From assembly GCA_030848925.1 (NCBI GenBank), contig JANFFA010000001.1:806001-870000 (forward strand): 64,000 bases of DNA. Direction: 5' to 3'. Source of the stretch: Rhodalgimonas zhirmunskyi (GTDB lineage Bacteria > Pseudomonadota > Alphaproteobacteria > Rhodobacterales > Rhodobacteraceae). Every line of letters starts with the position of its first letter. Positions within the stretch are counted from its first letter, which is position 1. Both the position numbers and the translations under genes were made by a program. The notes under the pieces were generated by a model. The model made no database searches and had not been told where the DNA came from. It worked only from the letters and a program-made list of their open reading frames with translations. Positions 17,056 to 27,517 of this stretch are shown here, piece after piece.

Positions 17056-18294
17056 ATGCCCGTTCTCGTGATGAAATTCGGCGGAACCTCCGTCGCCAAT
17101 ATCGACAGAATCCGCCGCGCTGCAAAGCGCGTGGGGATTGAGGTGGCCAATGGCTATGATGTGATCGTTATCGTTTCGGCCATGTCGGGCGAAACGAACA
17201 AACTGGTCAGTTATGTCGATGATGTCAGCCCGCTTTATGATGCGCGTGAATACGATGCTGTCGTCAGTTCGGGCGAGAACGTGACTGCGGGCTTGATGGC
17301 TCTGACATTGCAGGAAATGGATGTGCCCGCGCGCAGTTGGCAAGGCTGGCAGGTGCCGGTCCAGACCACTTCTGCGCATTCCGCCGCCCGGATCGAAGCC
17401 ATTCCAAGCGAAAACATCATGGCAAAGTTCAGCCAAGGTATGCGCGTAGCCGTGGTTGCCGGGTTCCAAGGGGTATCGCCCGAGGGACGTATCACCACAT
17501 TGGGCCGGGGTGGCTCTGATACCACCGCAGTCGCTTTCGCCGCAGCCTTCGACGCGGAGCGGTGCGATATCTATACCGATGTTGACGGAGTCTACACCAC
17601 CGATCCGCGGATCGCCGGGAAGGCCCGCAAACTCGAGAAAATCTCCTTCGAGGAAATGTTGGAACTAGCGAGCCTCGGAGCGAAGGTTTTGCAAACCCGT
17701 TCAGTCGAACTGGCGATGCGCTTCGGCGTGCGCCTTAGGGTGCTGTCGAGCTTTGAGGAATATGATGAAACCGCGGGCACACTAATCTGTGCCGAGGAGG
17801 ATATCGTGGAAAACAAACCCGTTGTTGGTATTGCTGCCTCGCGCGACGAGGCGAAGATGACGCTTGTCTCGGTCGCTGATCGCCCCGGAATCGCTGCAGC
17901 CATTTTTGGCCCGCTTTCCGAACATGCCGTTAACGTCGACATGATCATTCAGAACATCGCCGAGGAAGGTCGCACTGACATGACCTTCTCTTGCCCCATC
18001 GATCAGGTGAAACGGGCCGAGAAAGCGTTGAACGAGGCCAAAGAAAAGGGCGAGATCAATTTTCACGATCTGATCGCCGATACCGAGGTGGCCAAGGTTT
18101 CGGCCGTAGGAATCGGCATGCGAAGCCAATCCGGAGTGGCCGCAAAGATGTTTCAGACGCTGCGCGACGAGGGCATTAATATCAAGGTGATCTCGACCTC
18201 TGAAATCAAGATCAGTGTACTTATCGATCGTAAGTACATGGAGCTTGCCGTACAGGCTCTGCATGACGCGTTCGAATTGGAAAAGGCGAGCTGA
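17056..18294 (+). CDS. lysC: Aspartate kinase
   Basis: A 412-residue aspartokinase. The N-terminal K-F-G-G-T-S-V-A and G-R-G-G-S-D-T-T-A motifs mark the kinase domain (about 1-240); two ACT domains in the C-terminal third bind feedback amino acids. It catalyses the first step toward lysine, threonine, methionine and diaminopimelate. The ATG at 17056 begins directly at the conserved first strand; longer in-frame starts are unsupported. Family members of this length often also make a short beta subunit from an internal start, which I cannot confirm here. ptsP lies 186 nt downstream, the usual alphaproteobacterial order. Confidence 0.95.
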   Translation: MPVLVMKFGGTSVANIDRIRRAAKRVGIEVANGYDVIVIVSAMSGETNKLVSYVDDVSPLYDAREYDAVVSSGENVTAGLMALTLQEMDVPARSWQGWQVPVQTTSAHSAARIEAIPSENIMAKFSQGMRVAVVAGFQGVSPEGRITTLGRGGSDTTAVAFAAAFDAERCDIYTDVDGVYTTDPRIAGKARKLEKISFEEMLELASLGAKVLQTRSVELAMRFGVRLRVLSSFEEYDETAGTLICAEEDIVENKPVVGIAASRDEAKMTLVSVADRPGIAAAIFGPLSEHAVNVDMIIQNIAEEGRTDMTFSCPIDQVKRAEKALNEAKEKGEINFHDLIADTEVAKVSAVGIGMRSQSGVAAKMFQTLRDEGINIKVISTSEIKISVLIDRKYMELAVQALHDAFELEKAS

Positions 18295-18480
18295 TCGATC
18301 CGCGAGCACGCTGTGCTATGCCCTGCCCGTCTGGTCAGCAGCCGCTGCCGCGAGGATGATTTTTCAAACTCTGGGCCGATTTAGGACTGCCGTACGCGCG
18401 GTTTGTTCTGGGCATAGCCCCCTGTTCGCGACTACAACGCAAGTGAGTGCCACAAACGGCACGACTGAGCTCGAACCAAG

Positions 18481-20757
18481 ATGATCTCCGATCGTGACCC
18501 ATCCCTATCCGGGGAATCGAGAACCGATAGCCGCCGTATGCTGGGCCGCTTGCGCGGTGTCATGGCCGAGCAGAGTGCGGGCCAAGAGCGACTCGACAAG
18601 ATCGTCCGGTTGATTTCGGAAGAAATGCATTGCGAAGTCTGTTCGGTCTATCTCTTTCGCGACACCGAAACGCTCGAACTTTGCGCAACCGAGGGCCTCA
18701 AAGCCGAGGCCGTGCACCAAACTCGGCTGCGGGTGGGGGAAGGACTGGTTGGTCGGGTGGCGCGGGCCGGGCACGTGATCAACACCGCCGACGCGCCTTC
18801 CGCGCGCGGGTTCCGCTATATGCCCGAAACCGGCGAAGAGATTTATTCAAGCTTCCTCGGACTGCCAATCCAGCGGCTGGGTGAAATGCTGGGCGTACTC
18901 GTTGTCCAGTCAAAGGAAGCGCGTGAATTCTCTGAACTTGAGGTCGAAACCGTCGAAGTCGTCGCCATGGTTCTGGCAGAGATGACCGAGTTGGGCGCCT
19001 TCGTCGGAGAAGGTGCGGCTCTCAAGGCGCGCCACAGTGAACCCAAACTTATTCGCGGCGGCACCGGCCAAGAAGGCAGCGCCGAGGGCCACGTCTGGCT
19101 GCATGAACCAAGAGTGGTCGTGACGAATCCGATTGCCGAGGATCCGCAAAAGGAACTTGAGCGCCTTTCTGAAGCGGTCGAAAAGCTACGTGTAGGCGTC
19201 AACCGAATGCTCGACGGGGCCAAGGGGGGCGACACAGATCAACTTGAAGTTCTCGAAGCCTATCGCATGTTTGCCAACTCGAAGGGCTGGATGCGGCGGA
19301 TGGAGGAAGACATTGCGCGCGGACTTTCGGCCGAAGCGGCAGTAGAGAAAGAGCAAAGCACGGCACGGGCGCGCATGAGCCAGGTCAATGACCAATACCT
19401 GCGCGAGCGTCTGCATGACCTAGATGACCTGAGCAACCGCCTTCTGCGCATCCTGACAGGACAAGGGAGCGAGACCGGCGCAGAAATGCCCCCTGACCCG
19501 GTGTTGATCGCACGCAATATCGGACCCGCCGAACTGTTGGATTACGGGCGCAGCCTGAAAGGGATTGTGCTCGAGCAGGGATCCGTCGGCAGCCACGCCG
19601 CGATTGTCGCGCGGGCGCTCGCAATTCCGCTGGTAATCCACGCTGAGCGGATCACCACCGAAGCGCTAAACGGCGATCATATTATGGTGGACGGCGATCA
19701 GGGGATCGTGCACCTGCGCCCCGATGATACAGTGGTCTCAGCCTTCCGAGACAAAATGGCGATGGAAGCAGAGGCGGTAGAGCGTTACGCCTCGATTCGC
19801 GAGAAGCCAGCCGAAACCCTTGATGGGCGGGTAATCTCTTTACAGATGAATGCAGGATTGATGGCCGACTTGCCTTCGCTGGAGGGGTCAGGCGCCGATG
19901 GTGTCGGCCTGTTCCGGACGGAACTGCAGTTCCTCGTGCGAAACCAAATGCCCCGGCGTACCGAATTGGCAGCCTTGTATGCGCGTGTTCTGGATGCGGC
20001 TCAGGGCAAACGCGTGGTGTTTCGCACGCTCGACATCGGCTCCGACAAGGTTCTTCCATATATGAAGCCTCAGGACGAACCCAACCCTGCACTGGGCTGG
20101 CGCGCGATCCGTGTTGGGCTGGATAAACCTGGGGTGATGCGGATGCAGCTTCAGGCGCTGTTGCGCGCTGCCAGCGGACGGCCCCTGACCGTGATGTTTC
20201 CTTTTGTCGCCCAGTCCGAAGAGTACAACTCCGCCTGTGCCGAGATGAACAAAGCGCTTGAGCGTGAGCGAATTCTTGGCCACGCAATTCCAGAGTCCCT
20301 GGATGTGGGCGCGATGTTGGAAACGCCGTCGCTTGCCTTTGCACCGGACAAGTTCTTTGAAGACGTTGGCTTTCTGTCGATCGGCGGGAATGACCTCAAA
20401 CAGTTTTTCTTCGCCGCAGACCGTGAAAACGAACGGGTTCGGCGGCGCTATGACACCCTTAACGTTTCATTCCTGAGCTTTATCGAAACCATCGTACAGC
20501 GGTGTCAGAAGTTTGACACACCGCTAAGCTTCTGTGGCGAAGACGCGGGTCGGCCTGTCGAGGCAGTCTGTCTCGCTGCGATCGGTTTGGATACGCTCAG
20601 CATGCGCCCTGCTTCGATTGGCCCCGTAAAAAGTATCCTGCGCGGGGTCGACCTCTCCCAAGTAAAATCGGTGATCGACGAAGCCCGAAATCGCGGCGAG
20701 CAATCTGTGCGCAGAGCGGTGGTAGACTATCTTCGCAGCGAAGGTTGGGCTGTCTGA
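18481..20757 (+). CDS. ptsP: PTS-Ntr enzyme I (phosphoenolpyruvate-protein phosphotransferase)
   Basis: A 758-residue protein: N-terminal GAF domain (about 30-170), linker, PEP-utilising N-terminal domain, swivelling His domain with G-S-H-A-A-I-V-A-R (phosphoryl-accepting His), and a C-terminal PEP-binding barrel (G-L-F-R-T-E, D-I-G-S-D-K, M-F-P-F-V, S-I-G-G-N-D-L, F-C-G-E). It passes phosphate from PEP to NPr and EIIA-Ntr, linking nitrogen status (GAF senses glutamine/2-oxoglutarate in relatives) to K+ transport and PHB control. It follows lysC on the same strand. Confidence 0.95.
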   Translation: MISDRDPSLSGESRTDSRRMLGRLRGVMAEQSAGQERLDKIVRLISEEMHCEVCSVYLFRDTETLELCATEGLKAEAVHQTRLRVGEGLVGRVARAGHVINTADAPSARGFRYMPETGEEIYSSFLGLPIQRLGEMLGVLVVQSKEAREFSELEVETVEVVAMVLAEMTELGAFVGEGAALKARHSEPKLIRGGTGQEGSAEGHVWLHEPRVVVTNPIAEDPQKELERLSEAVEKLRVGVNRMLDGAKGGDTDQLEVLEAYRMFANSKGWMRRMEEDIARGLSAEAAVEKEQSTARARMSQVNDQYLRERLHDLDDLSNRLLRILTGQGSETGAEMPPDPVLIARNIGPAELLDYGRSLKGIVLEQGSVGSHAAIVARALAIPLVIHAERITTEALNGDHIMVDGDQGIVHLRPDDTVVSAFRDKMAMEAEAVERYASIREKPAETLDGRVISLQMNAGLMADLPSLEGSGADGVGLFRTELQFLVRNQMPRRTELAALYARVLDAAQGKRVVFRTLDIGSDKVLPYMKPQDEPNPALGWRAIRVGLDKPGVMRMQLQALLRAASGRPLTVMFPFVAQSEEYNSACAEMNKALERERILGHAIPESLDVGAMLETPSLAFAPDKFFEDVGFLSIGGNDLKQFFFAADRENERVRRRYDTLNVSFLSFIETIVQRCQKFDTPLSFCGEDAGRPVEAVCLAAIGLDTLSMRPASIGPVKSILRGVDLSQVKSVIDEARNRGEQSVRRAVVDYLRSEGWAV

Positions 20758-20971
20758 GCAACCATCCCACGCCACGTGTTGTATTCTTGTATTGCCGGGC
20801 TGCCTCACCGCGTCCTGACTAGGAAGCCTTAGGATTGGCACGCCCTTCTACCCCCGCCTGCCTCTGGGGTTAGTCTATTCCTGAACATTGCCGTTTTCGC
20901 CGTCTGAGCATGCCTAGTGCCAGTCCCGCCCAAGATGTCTCGGATTTGCATCTGATCACGCCACGTTCCGT

Positions 20972-21742
20972 TCAAGCTCGTTTCACCACCGGCTTTGCGA
21001 TACGTTCACGCAGATCTTCAACCAGATCAGCGAAATCGCGATCTGTCGTGATCGCGAGGCGACGCAGCCCAAAGTGAACATGTGCCATCTCTTGATAGTA
21101 ACTCGTGTAGGCATAGTTTGTCGCCGCGCCCGCAACTGCACCCAAAACCGGCAGGGTCTGGGCCGCAAGCTTCTGCCCCAGAACCACAGACAGCCGCGGC
21201 GCCACGCGGGCGATCAATGTCTGGATCGTTTGCCCCCTCAAAAGTAACCGAGTGGAGATAAACGCAAGATCGCTTCCGTCATCCGTGTCTAGAGGGCCCG
21301 CAGCAGCGAAGACTTGAATACAATCGAACTTCACCCCCTCTTCTTCAGGATCGAAGCCATGCTCAGCAGCAATCCCCTGAATTGCGCGCAAAAGAAATGT
21401 TGTCGTAACCGGCAATTCTGCCAACGCCGAGGGTAGCCCCCCCATTCCGCCCGCAGCCCCCATCGCCGCGGTCAAGGCCGTGTTAATCCAACTCGGCTGA
21501 TCGGGAACCGCTCGACGCGAGGTGCTCGCAGCGCGCAGTGCAATATTAAGAGCGGTCTCAGTCTGCTCGCCCAAACGGGTGCGAATACCATCGGGCAGTT
21601 TATCCAGCAGGCTTTCGGCCTGGCCACCGATAAGATTGAGCACCTGCAGGCCCGCCCCCCCCGCACTTTGATAACGACGCGCCAAGGCATCGAGTTGCGC
21701 TTCGGCATCAAAGTTGGCTGGTGGATTATCTATAATTTCCAT
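20972..21742 (-). CDS. EcsC family protein
   Basis: A 256-residue protein similar to the EcsC family, named after the third gene of a Bacillus ABC-transporter operon but of unknown function. It has a glycine/alanine-rich helical centre (A-M-G-A-A-G-G-M-G-G) and conserved helices with V-L-G-Q-K-L-A-A-Q. I chose ATG 21742 (M-E-I-I-D-N-P), preceded by AAGGG; the longer form from 21802 adds 20 unsupported residues. It stands alone between ptsP (convergent) and a GNAT gene. Confidence 0.8.
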   Translation of the reverse strand: MEIIDNPPANFDAEAQLDALARRYQSAGGAGLQVLNLIGGQAESLLDKLPDGIRTRLGEQTETALNIALRAASTSRRAVPDQPSWINTALTAAMGAAGGMGGLPSALAELPVTTTFLLRAIQGIAAEHGFDPEEEGVKFDCIQVFAAAGPLDTDDGSDLAFISTRLLLRGQTIQTLIARVAPRLSVVLGQKLAAQTLPVLGAVAGAATNYAYTSYYQEMAHVHFGLRRLAITTDRDFADLVEDLRERIAKPVVKRA

Positions 21743-21812
21743 GGTGGCCCTTGTTTCACTGGCTATCACCCTAAAGATCGGAACAACCGCCGTAATTTTC
21801 AAGTTCGACGCT

Positions 21813-22295
21813 TCATCCGGCTCTGGTTACGTGGCCTCGCACATCGTCCCATGCACCCGGGCTTAGCGCGTGACCCAACACACGCGAAGGGTTGGTGGGT
21901 GGTGGCATTTCGACCCCGTGAAGACGAGCAAAACCGAAGCGGGAATAGTATGGCTCATCGCCCACCAGCAGAACCCGCGACCAACCCTCGGCCGCAGCTC
22001 GCTGCATTGTTTTTTGAATGAGCAAGGCGCCCAATCCCTCACCCTGATGCGTCGGATGCACTGCGACGGGGCCGAGCAACAAAGCCTTTGCCCCCCCGAC
22101 GTGCACGGGCCAGTAGCGGATCACGCCCGCAAGAATACCGTTCTCACGCGCGACCAGACAGAGATCGCCGACTTTCGGAACCCCCTCACGCAAGCGATAG
22201 GAGGAAAGAGCCTCCCGGCCTGGCGCGAAGCAGAGGTCGTAGAGTGCCTCAACCTCCCACCAGTCTTCTTGGGTTTCACGATGAAATTCAAACAC
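21813..22295 (-). CDS. GNAT family N-acetyltransferase (YhbS-like)
   Basis: A 160-residue single-domain GNAT protein. The acetyl-CoA loop reads H-P-T-H-Q-G-E-G-L-G-A-L-L, following the beta4 strand L-L-L-G-P-V-A-V. The Y-Y-S-R-F-G-F motif is typical of the YhbS/COG3153 group. The substrate is unknown. The gene is divergent from the flavin reductase gene with a 94-nt shared upstream region. Confidence 0.85.
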   Translation of the reverse strand: MFEFHRETQEDWWEVEALYDLCFAPGREALSSYRLREGVPKVGDLCLVARENGILAGVIRYWPVHVGGAKALLLGPVAVHPTHQGEGLGALLIQKTMQRAAAEGWSRVLLVGDEPYYSRFGFARLHGVEMPPPTNPSRVLGHALSPGAWDDVRGHVTRAG

Positions 22296-22389
22296 GTGCG
22301 AGCCGGGCCTTGCGTTTGGTTTTTTGGGCTGGTCCCGGGCCTAGCACGGGCCTAGAACCATTGGCAAACCCGCAAACAGGAGACAACGC

Positions 22390-22995
22390 ATGTTCTATCG
22401 CCCTGAGGATGGCCACGGATTACCGCACAATCCATTCAATGCCCTGATCGTGCCGCGACCCATTGGCTGGATCTCAACCCGGGGCAAAGACGGGGTCGAT
22501 AATCTTGCACCCTATTCCTTCTTCAACGGCTGTGCCTACGTGCCACCACAGGTCATGTTCGCCACGACCGGCACCAAAGCAGATCGCGACGGCACCAAGG
22601 ATAGCCTCGCAAATATTCGTGAAACCGGTGAGTTCTGCGTCAATATAGTAGCGCGCGCGATGACAGATGCAATGAACGCCAGCTCCGCCACGTTGCCTGC
22701 TGAACGCTCTGAATTTGATCACGCAGGGCTGAAGCGTGCACCTTGTGAAACCATCGACTGCGCCCGTGTCGAGGGCGCGCCAGCGGCGCTCGAATGCCGT
22801 TTGACGCAAATCGTCAAGCTAGAAGGCGATGCGAACTACGTTTGCTTTGGTACCGTGACGGGTGTGTACATCGACGACACCGTCATGAAGGACGGCATGG
22901 TCGACGTTACGAAATTCATCCCGTTATCCCGACTCGGCTACCGGGATTACTCGGAAGTGCGGGAAGTGTTTTCTTTGTCTAGGCCAGACGATTGA
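22390..22995 (+). CDS. Flavin reductase-like / FMN-binding split-barrel protein
   Basis: A 201-residue DIM6/NTAB-type protein. The flavin-binding segment P-R-P-I-G-W-I-S-T and the following A-P-Y-S-F-F-N are characteristic; the central E-F-C-V-N-I-V region completes the split barrel. Members reduce FMN with NAD(P)H for partner monooxygenases or act as flavin-dependent oxidoreductases; no partner gene is adjacent. Confidence 0.85.
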   Translation: MFYRPEDGHGLPHNPFNALIVPRPIGWISTRGKDGVDNLAPYSFFNGCAYVPPQVMFATTGTKADRDGTKDSLANIRETGEFCVNIVARAMTDAMNASSATLPAERSEFDHAGLKRAPCETIDCARVEGAPAALECRLTQIVKLEGDANYVCFGTVTGVYIDDTVMKDGMVDVTKFIPLSRLGYRDYSEVREVFSLSRPDD

Positions 22996-23091
22996 GCGTC
23001 CCAAAACCTAATACAATTCTATCTTAATCAGGTTCTTTTACTCTGCATTAGGGCTTATCGGCGACAGTAACCGCGCACAACGGAGGTCGTG

Positions 23092-23931
23092 ATGAGCCGC
23101 AGGGAAAACTGGAAATACATCGACGTACCACCCGGGCACGAAAACCCGCTGAGTTACGCGATCCATTCGCGCGATCGTTCCATCATGGATGTGGTCGAAG
23201 AGGCATTGATTCACAAGCAGGTCATATTGGCCTATCAGCCGGTTGTTCAAGCGCTTCGCCCGGAGCGCATAGCCTTCTATGAAGGTCTGCTGCGGGTCCG
23301 CGATGAAACGGGTCGGATCATACCCGCCAAGGATTTCATCACACAGATCGAAGAGACAGAAACCGGAAGGATTATGGACTGCCTCGCCCTTGAGCATGGT
23401 CTAAAGGCACTGGCCCGGGTGCCCTACCTCAGGCTTTCTCTCAACATGTCTGCACGTTCGATCGGATATGATCGATGGATGCGTACTCTCAAACAAGGTC
23501 TACAGCGCGATCCAACGGTGGCTGAGCGACTAATTCTTGAGATTACAGAACGCTCCGCGATGTTGGTCCCTGAGCTAGTGACAAGCTTCATGGAGCGATT
23601 GCAGCGTAAGGGAATCAGTTTTGCGCTGGATGATTTTGGTGCGGGCTTCACGTCGTTCCGCTACCTCAAGCAATTCATGTTCGATATCGTGAAAATCGAC
23701 GGTCAGTTCATTAGAGGTATACACAAGGATGCCGACAATCAGGTTCTAACCAAAGCGCTCGTCGCCATCGCACAGCAATTCGACATGTTTACTGTGGCTG
23801 AATTTGTAGAAAGTGATGAAGATGCGCAATATCTTCGGACGCTGGGCGTGGATTGTCTGCAAGGCTACTACTATGGCGCCCCAACTGTGCATCCAGCCTG
23901 GGAATCGGAAAGCGTGCGAAAAAGCGCTTGA
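23092..23931 (+). CDS. EAL-domain cyclic-di-GMP phosphodiesterase
   Basis: A 279-residue protein made almost wholly of an EAL domain (about residues 30-275) with no sensor or membrane segment. The signature is E-G-L in F-Y-E-G-L-L-R-V. Other catalytic motifs are present: S-L-N-M-S-A-R, E-I-T-E, D-D-F-G-A-G, V-K-I-D-G, A-E-F-V-E and L-Q-G-Y-Y-Y-G. The metal-binding Glu, Asn, Asp-Asp and Lys residues are thus kept, so hydrolysis of c-di-GMP to pGpG is likely. The start is ATG 23092, five bases after CGGAGG. Confidence 0.88.
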   Translation: MSRRENWKYIDVPPGHENPLSYAIHSRDRSIMDVVEEALIHKQVILAYQPVVQALRPERIAFYEGLLRVRDETGRIIPAKDFITQIEETETGRIMDCLALEHGLKALARVPYLRLSLNMSARSIGYDRWMRTLKQGLQRDPTVAERLILEITERSAMLVPELVTSFMERLQRKGISFALDDFGAGFTSFRYLKQFMFDIVKIDGQFIRGIHKDADNQVLTKALVAIAQQFDMFTVAEFVESDEDAQYLRTLGVDCLQGYYYGAPTVHPAWESESVRKSA

Positions 23932-24026
23932 GGTATTTGGTAAGGGTGCGCGACGACACATTTGCCCCGGCTGAGGTGCAGACTCCTAGCTTTCAACACT
24001 AGATACCCGACAGCCATCCCCTCTAA

Positions 24027-25361
<1,335 letters not shown>

Positions 25362-25387
25362 GCCAAAAAGCCTTTAAGGATTGATGA

Positions 25388-25413
25388 GGGGCAGCTACGG
25401 CTGCCCCTTTTTT
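25388..25413 (+). terminator. Rho-independent terminator after phaA
   Basis: GGGGCAG-CTACGG-CTGCCCC forms a perfect 7-bp stem followed by six T, 27 nt past the phaA stop. phaB therefore probably has its own promoter in 25414-25527. Confidence 0.85.
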
Positions 25414-25527
25414 ATGTTGGGCCGATTACTGCCGCAGAGCAGCAACTTTCTCGAGTAATAATGTTGCGCCCGGTCCGATTAGAACGTAACAGAGTTACGA
25501 GGAACTTTGCCATTTCAGGAGGACAAC

Positions 25528-26250
25528 ATGGCACGGACAGCATTGGTAACAGGCGGCACTCGCGGTATCGGCGAAGCGATTTCCAAAGCCTTGAAGGCGG
25601 AAGGCTATGAGGTGGCCGCCACTTACGCCGGGAATGACGAAGCGGCAGCGAAATTCACAGAAGAAACCGGTATTAGGACCTACAAGTGGAACGTAGGCGA
25701 TTACGAGGACAGCAAAGCCGGGATCGAAAAAGTCGAGGCCGAGATGGGCCCAATTGACGTGGTCGTTGCCAACGCTGGCATCACACGCGACGCCCCGTTC
25801 CACAAGATGACACCGGAACAATGGCACCAGGTTATCGACACCAACCTTACTGGCGTCTTCAACACCATTCACCCCGTTTGGCCCGGGATGCGCGAGCGCA
25901 AGTTTGGTCGCGTGATCGTAATCAGCTCGATCAATGGTCAGAAGGGACAGTTCGCACAAGTGAACTATGCGGCTACGAAGGCGGGTGACCTTGGCATCGT
26001 CAAGAGCCTCGCGCAGGAAGGCGCACGCGCAGGCATCACCGCGAATGCAATTTGCCCGGGCTATATCGCGACTGAAATGGTCATGGCCGTTCCCGAAAAG
26101 GTGCGTGAATCGATTGTTGCGCAGATCCCCACCGGTCGCCTGGGAGAGCCGGAAGAGATCGCGCGCTGCGTAGTTTTCTTGGCCTCGGACGATGCCGGCT
26201 TTATCAACGGCAGCACTATTTCAGCCAATGGTGGGCAGTTCTTCGTCTGA
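25528..26250 (+). CDS. phaB: Acetoacetyl-CoA reductase
   Basis: A 240-residue short-chain dehydrogenase. T-G-G-T-R-G-I-G-E is the NADPH-binding loop, V-A-N-A-G-I-T-R the structural Asn motif, and S-S-I-N-G-Q-K-G-Q-F-A-Q-V-N-Y-A-A-T-K the Ser-Tyr-Lys catalytic set. The G-Q-K-G-Q-F-G/A-Q motif is typical of PhaB. It reduces acetoacetyl-CoA to (R)-3-hydroxybutyryl-CoA. The start at 25528 follows AGGAGG. Transcription probably ends at the hairpin at 26277. Confidence 0.94.
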   Translation: MARTALVTGGTRGIGEAISKALKAEGYEVAATYAGNDEAAAKFTEETGIRTYKWNVGDYEDSKAGIEKVEAEMGPIDVVVANAGITRDAPFHKMTPEQWHQVIDTNLTGVFNTIHPVWPGMRERKFGRVIVISSINGQKGQFAQVNYAATKAGDLGIVKSLAQEGARAGITANAICPGYIATEMVMAVPEKVRESIVAQIPTGRLGEPEEIARCVVFLASDDAGFINGSTISANGGQFFV

Positions 26251-26264
26251 TCAGGGCAACGAAA

Positions 26265-26432
26265 TCAGCAATTCTGGGGCTGCGCAGAAATGCGCGGCCC
26301 TTCTTGTTTCACGAAGACACTTCTGAGGAGGCATGCAAATGCACGCAGCATGGCCCGGCTGGAGGCGGCACGCAGTTGATGGGCACGTGCGTAATGTAAG
26401 GCCATTTCGTCGGTGGTAGTATACTCGAGCAT
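26265..26432 (-). CDS. Small hypothetical protein, convergent to phaB
   Basis: A 55-residue reading frame from ATG 26432 (M-L-E-Y-T-T-T-D-E-M-A), preceded by AAAGGGCAAGAG. It has a helical basic core, L-H-Y-A-R-A-H-Q-L-R-A-A-S-S-R-A-M, that resembles the small basic proteins common in Rhodobacteraceae; I cannot name the family. The 3' part passes through the phaB terminator hairpin. Longer in-frame starts exist (26486). Confidence 0.5.
   Translation of the reverse strand: MLEYTTTDEMALHYARAHQLRAASSRAMLRAFACLLRSVFVKQEGPRISAQPQNC
26277..26308 (+). terminator. Terminator after phaB
   Basis: GGGCTGCGCA-GAAA-TGCGCGGCCC forms a 10-bp stem (one T-G pair) with a tetraloop, followed by TTCTTGTTT. Confidence 0.75.
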
Positions 26433-26539
26433 CTCTTGCCCTTTCAATGGAAGCGTTTGCGTTGCCCCCAATAAAACAATTGACATACCATCCTACAAAC
26501 GAGAGTTTTACCCGTCATAGATAAGAAAATCTTGAGTGT

Positions 26540-27481
26540 ATGCCGGATCATCTCCCTCCCCTGACTGCACTGCGAGCGTTCGATGCCGCTGCGCGGCACA
26601 TGTCCTTCGCTCGTGCGGCAGACGAATTGAGTGTCACACCGGCAGCTCTGTCCTTTCAGATTAAGTCATTGGAGAAGCACCTCGGAACTCCTTTGTTCAC
26701 CCGCCTCACCCGCGCGGTTGAACTAACTGAAGCGGGGCGCGCTCTTGCCCCAGGGGCCAAGGAGGGATTCGAGGCTTTGATTGCCGCGTGGCGCGCCGCC
26801 AAGAGAGTGGAGGATGACACCACACTGAACGTGACCGCTGGCCCCGCGATCACAGCAAAGTGGTTAGCACCGCGGCTCTACGACTTCGCGCGCCAGCACC
26901 CGAAAGTCGACCTTAGGTTCAGCGCTGCGCTACGCATGATGGACTTCCAGCGCGACGAGATCGACGTTGCGATCCGCTTCGGCTATGGCCCCGATCCCGG
27001 ACTTTACTCTCGCCCCTTAGCTCTCGAATGGATGACGCCCGTCATGCGACCAGATATGACGGCACAATTTCCAACCGCAGAAAGCCTTCGCAAGGCACCA
27101 CTTCTTTTTGACGACTCTGTTGGGTTTTTAGATCCACCTTGTGATTGGGCTGCCTGGTTCCGCGCCATGGGGGTCGACTATCACCCTCGCCAAGGAGTTC
27201 ACTTTAGCCAAGCAGATCATGCCGTAGACGCAGCACTTTCCGGTGCTGGAGTGGTTCTTGGTCGCCGGGCGATGGTTGTCACAGATATAGCAGCCGGGCG
27301 CCTGGTCGCGCCTTACAACGTAGCGATCGGGACAAAAGCACACTTTCGGTTTTTGTGCCCAGAGGGATACGAGACCCGCACCACTGTGGCTGCGTTTCGT
27401 GACTGGTTGCTTTTCGAAATTGAGAAAACCGCTTGGGTCTCCGAGACGATCAACGTAATCCCGGTAGAAGAAATAGGTTGA
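26540..27481 (+). CDS. LysR-family transcriptional regulator (GcvA-like)
   Basis: A 313-residue LTTR. The N-terminal winged helix-turn-helix reads S-F-A-R-A-A-D-E-L-S-V-T-P-A-A-L-S, followed by the E-K-H-L-G-T-P-L-F-T-R wing and a periplasmic-binding-protein-like effector domain (about 95-300) with the W-L-A-P-R-L strand seen in the GcvA group. The target is unknown; the divergent neighbour is the small 55-aa gene, so it might control that (inference). Confidence 0.88.
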   Translation: MPDHLPPLTALRAFDAAARHMSFARAADELSVTPAALSFQIKSLEKHLGTPLFTRLTRAVELTEAGRALAPGAKEGFEALIAAWRAAKRVEDDTTLNVTAGPAITAKWLAPRLYDFARQHPKVDLRFSAALRMMDFQRDEIDVAIRFGYGPDPGLYSRPLALEWMTPVMRPDMTAQFPTAESLRKAPLLFDDSVGFLDPPCDWAAWFRAMGVDYHPRQGVHFSQADHAVDAALSGAGVVLGRRAMVVTDIAAGRLVAPYNVAIGTKAHFRFLCPEGYETRTTVAAFRDWLLFEIEKTAWVSETINVIPVEEIG

Positions 27482-27486
27482 GCGGC

Positions 27487-27505
27487 GGCGCGGTGATACC
27501 GCGCC
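27487..27505. terminator. Perfect hairpin between convergent lysR and ydcH-like genes
   Basis: GGCGCGGT-GAT-ACCGCGCC has an 8-bp stem. No T-run is present on either strand, so it may be a weak or factor-assisted terminator. Confidence 0.4.
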
Positions 27506-27517
27506 AGCCGAGAAAAC

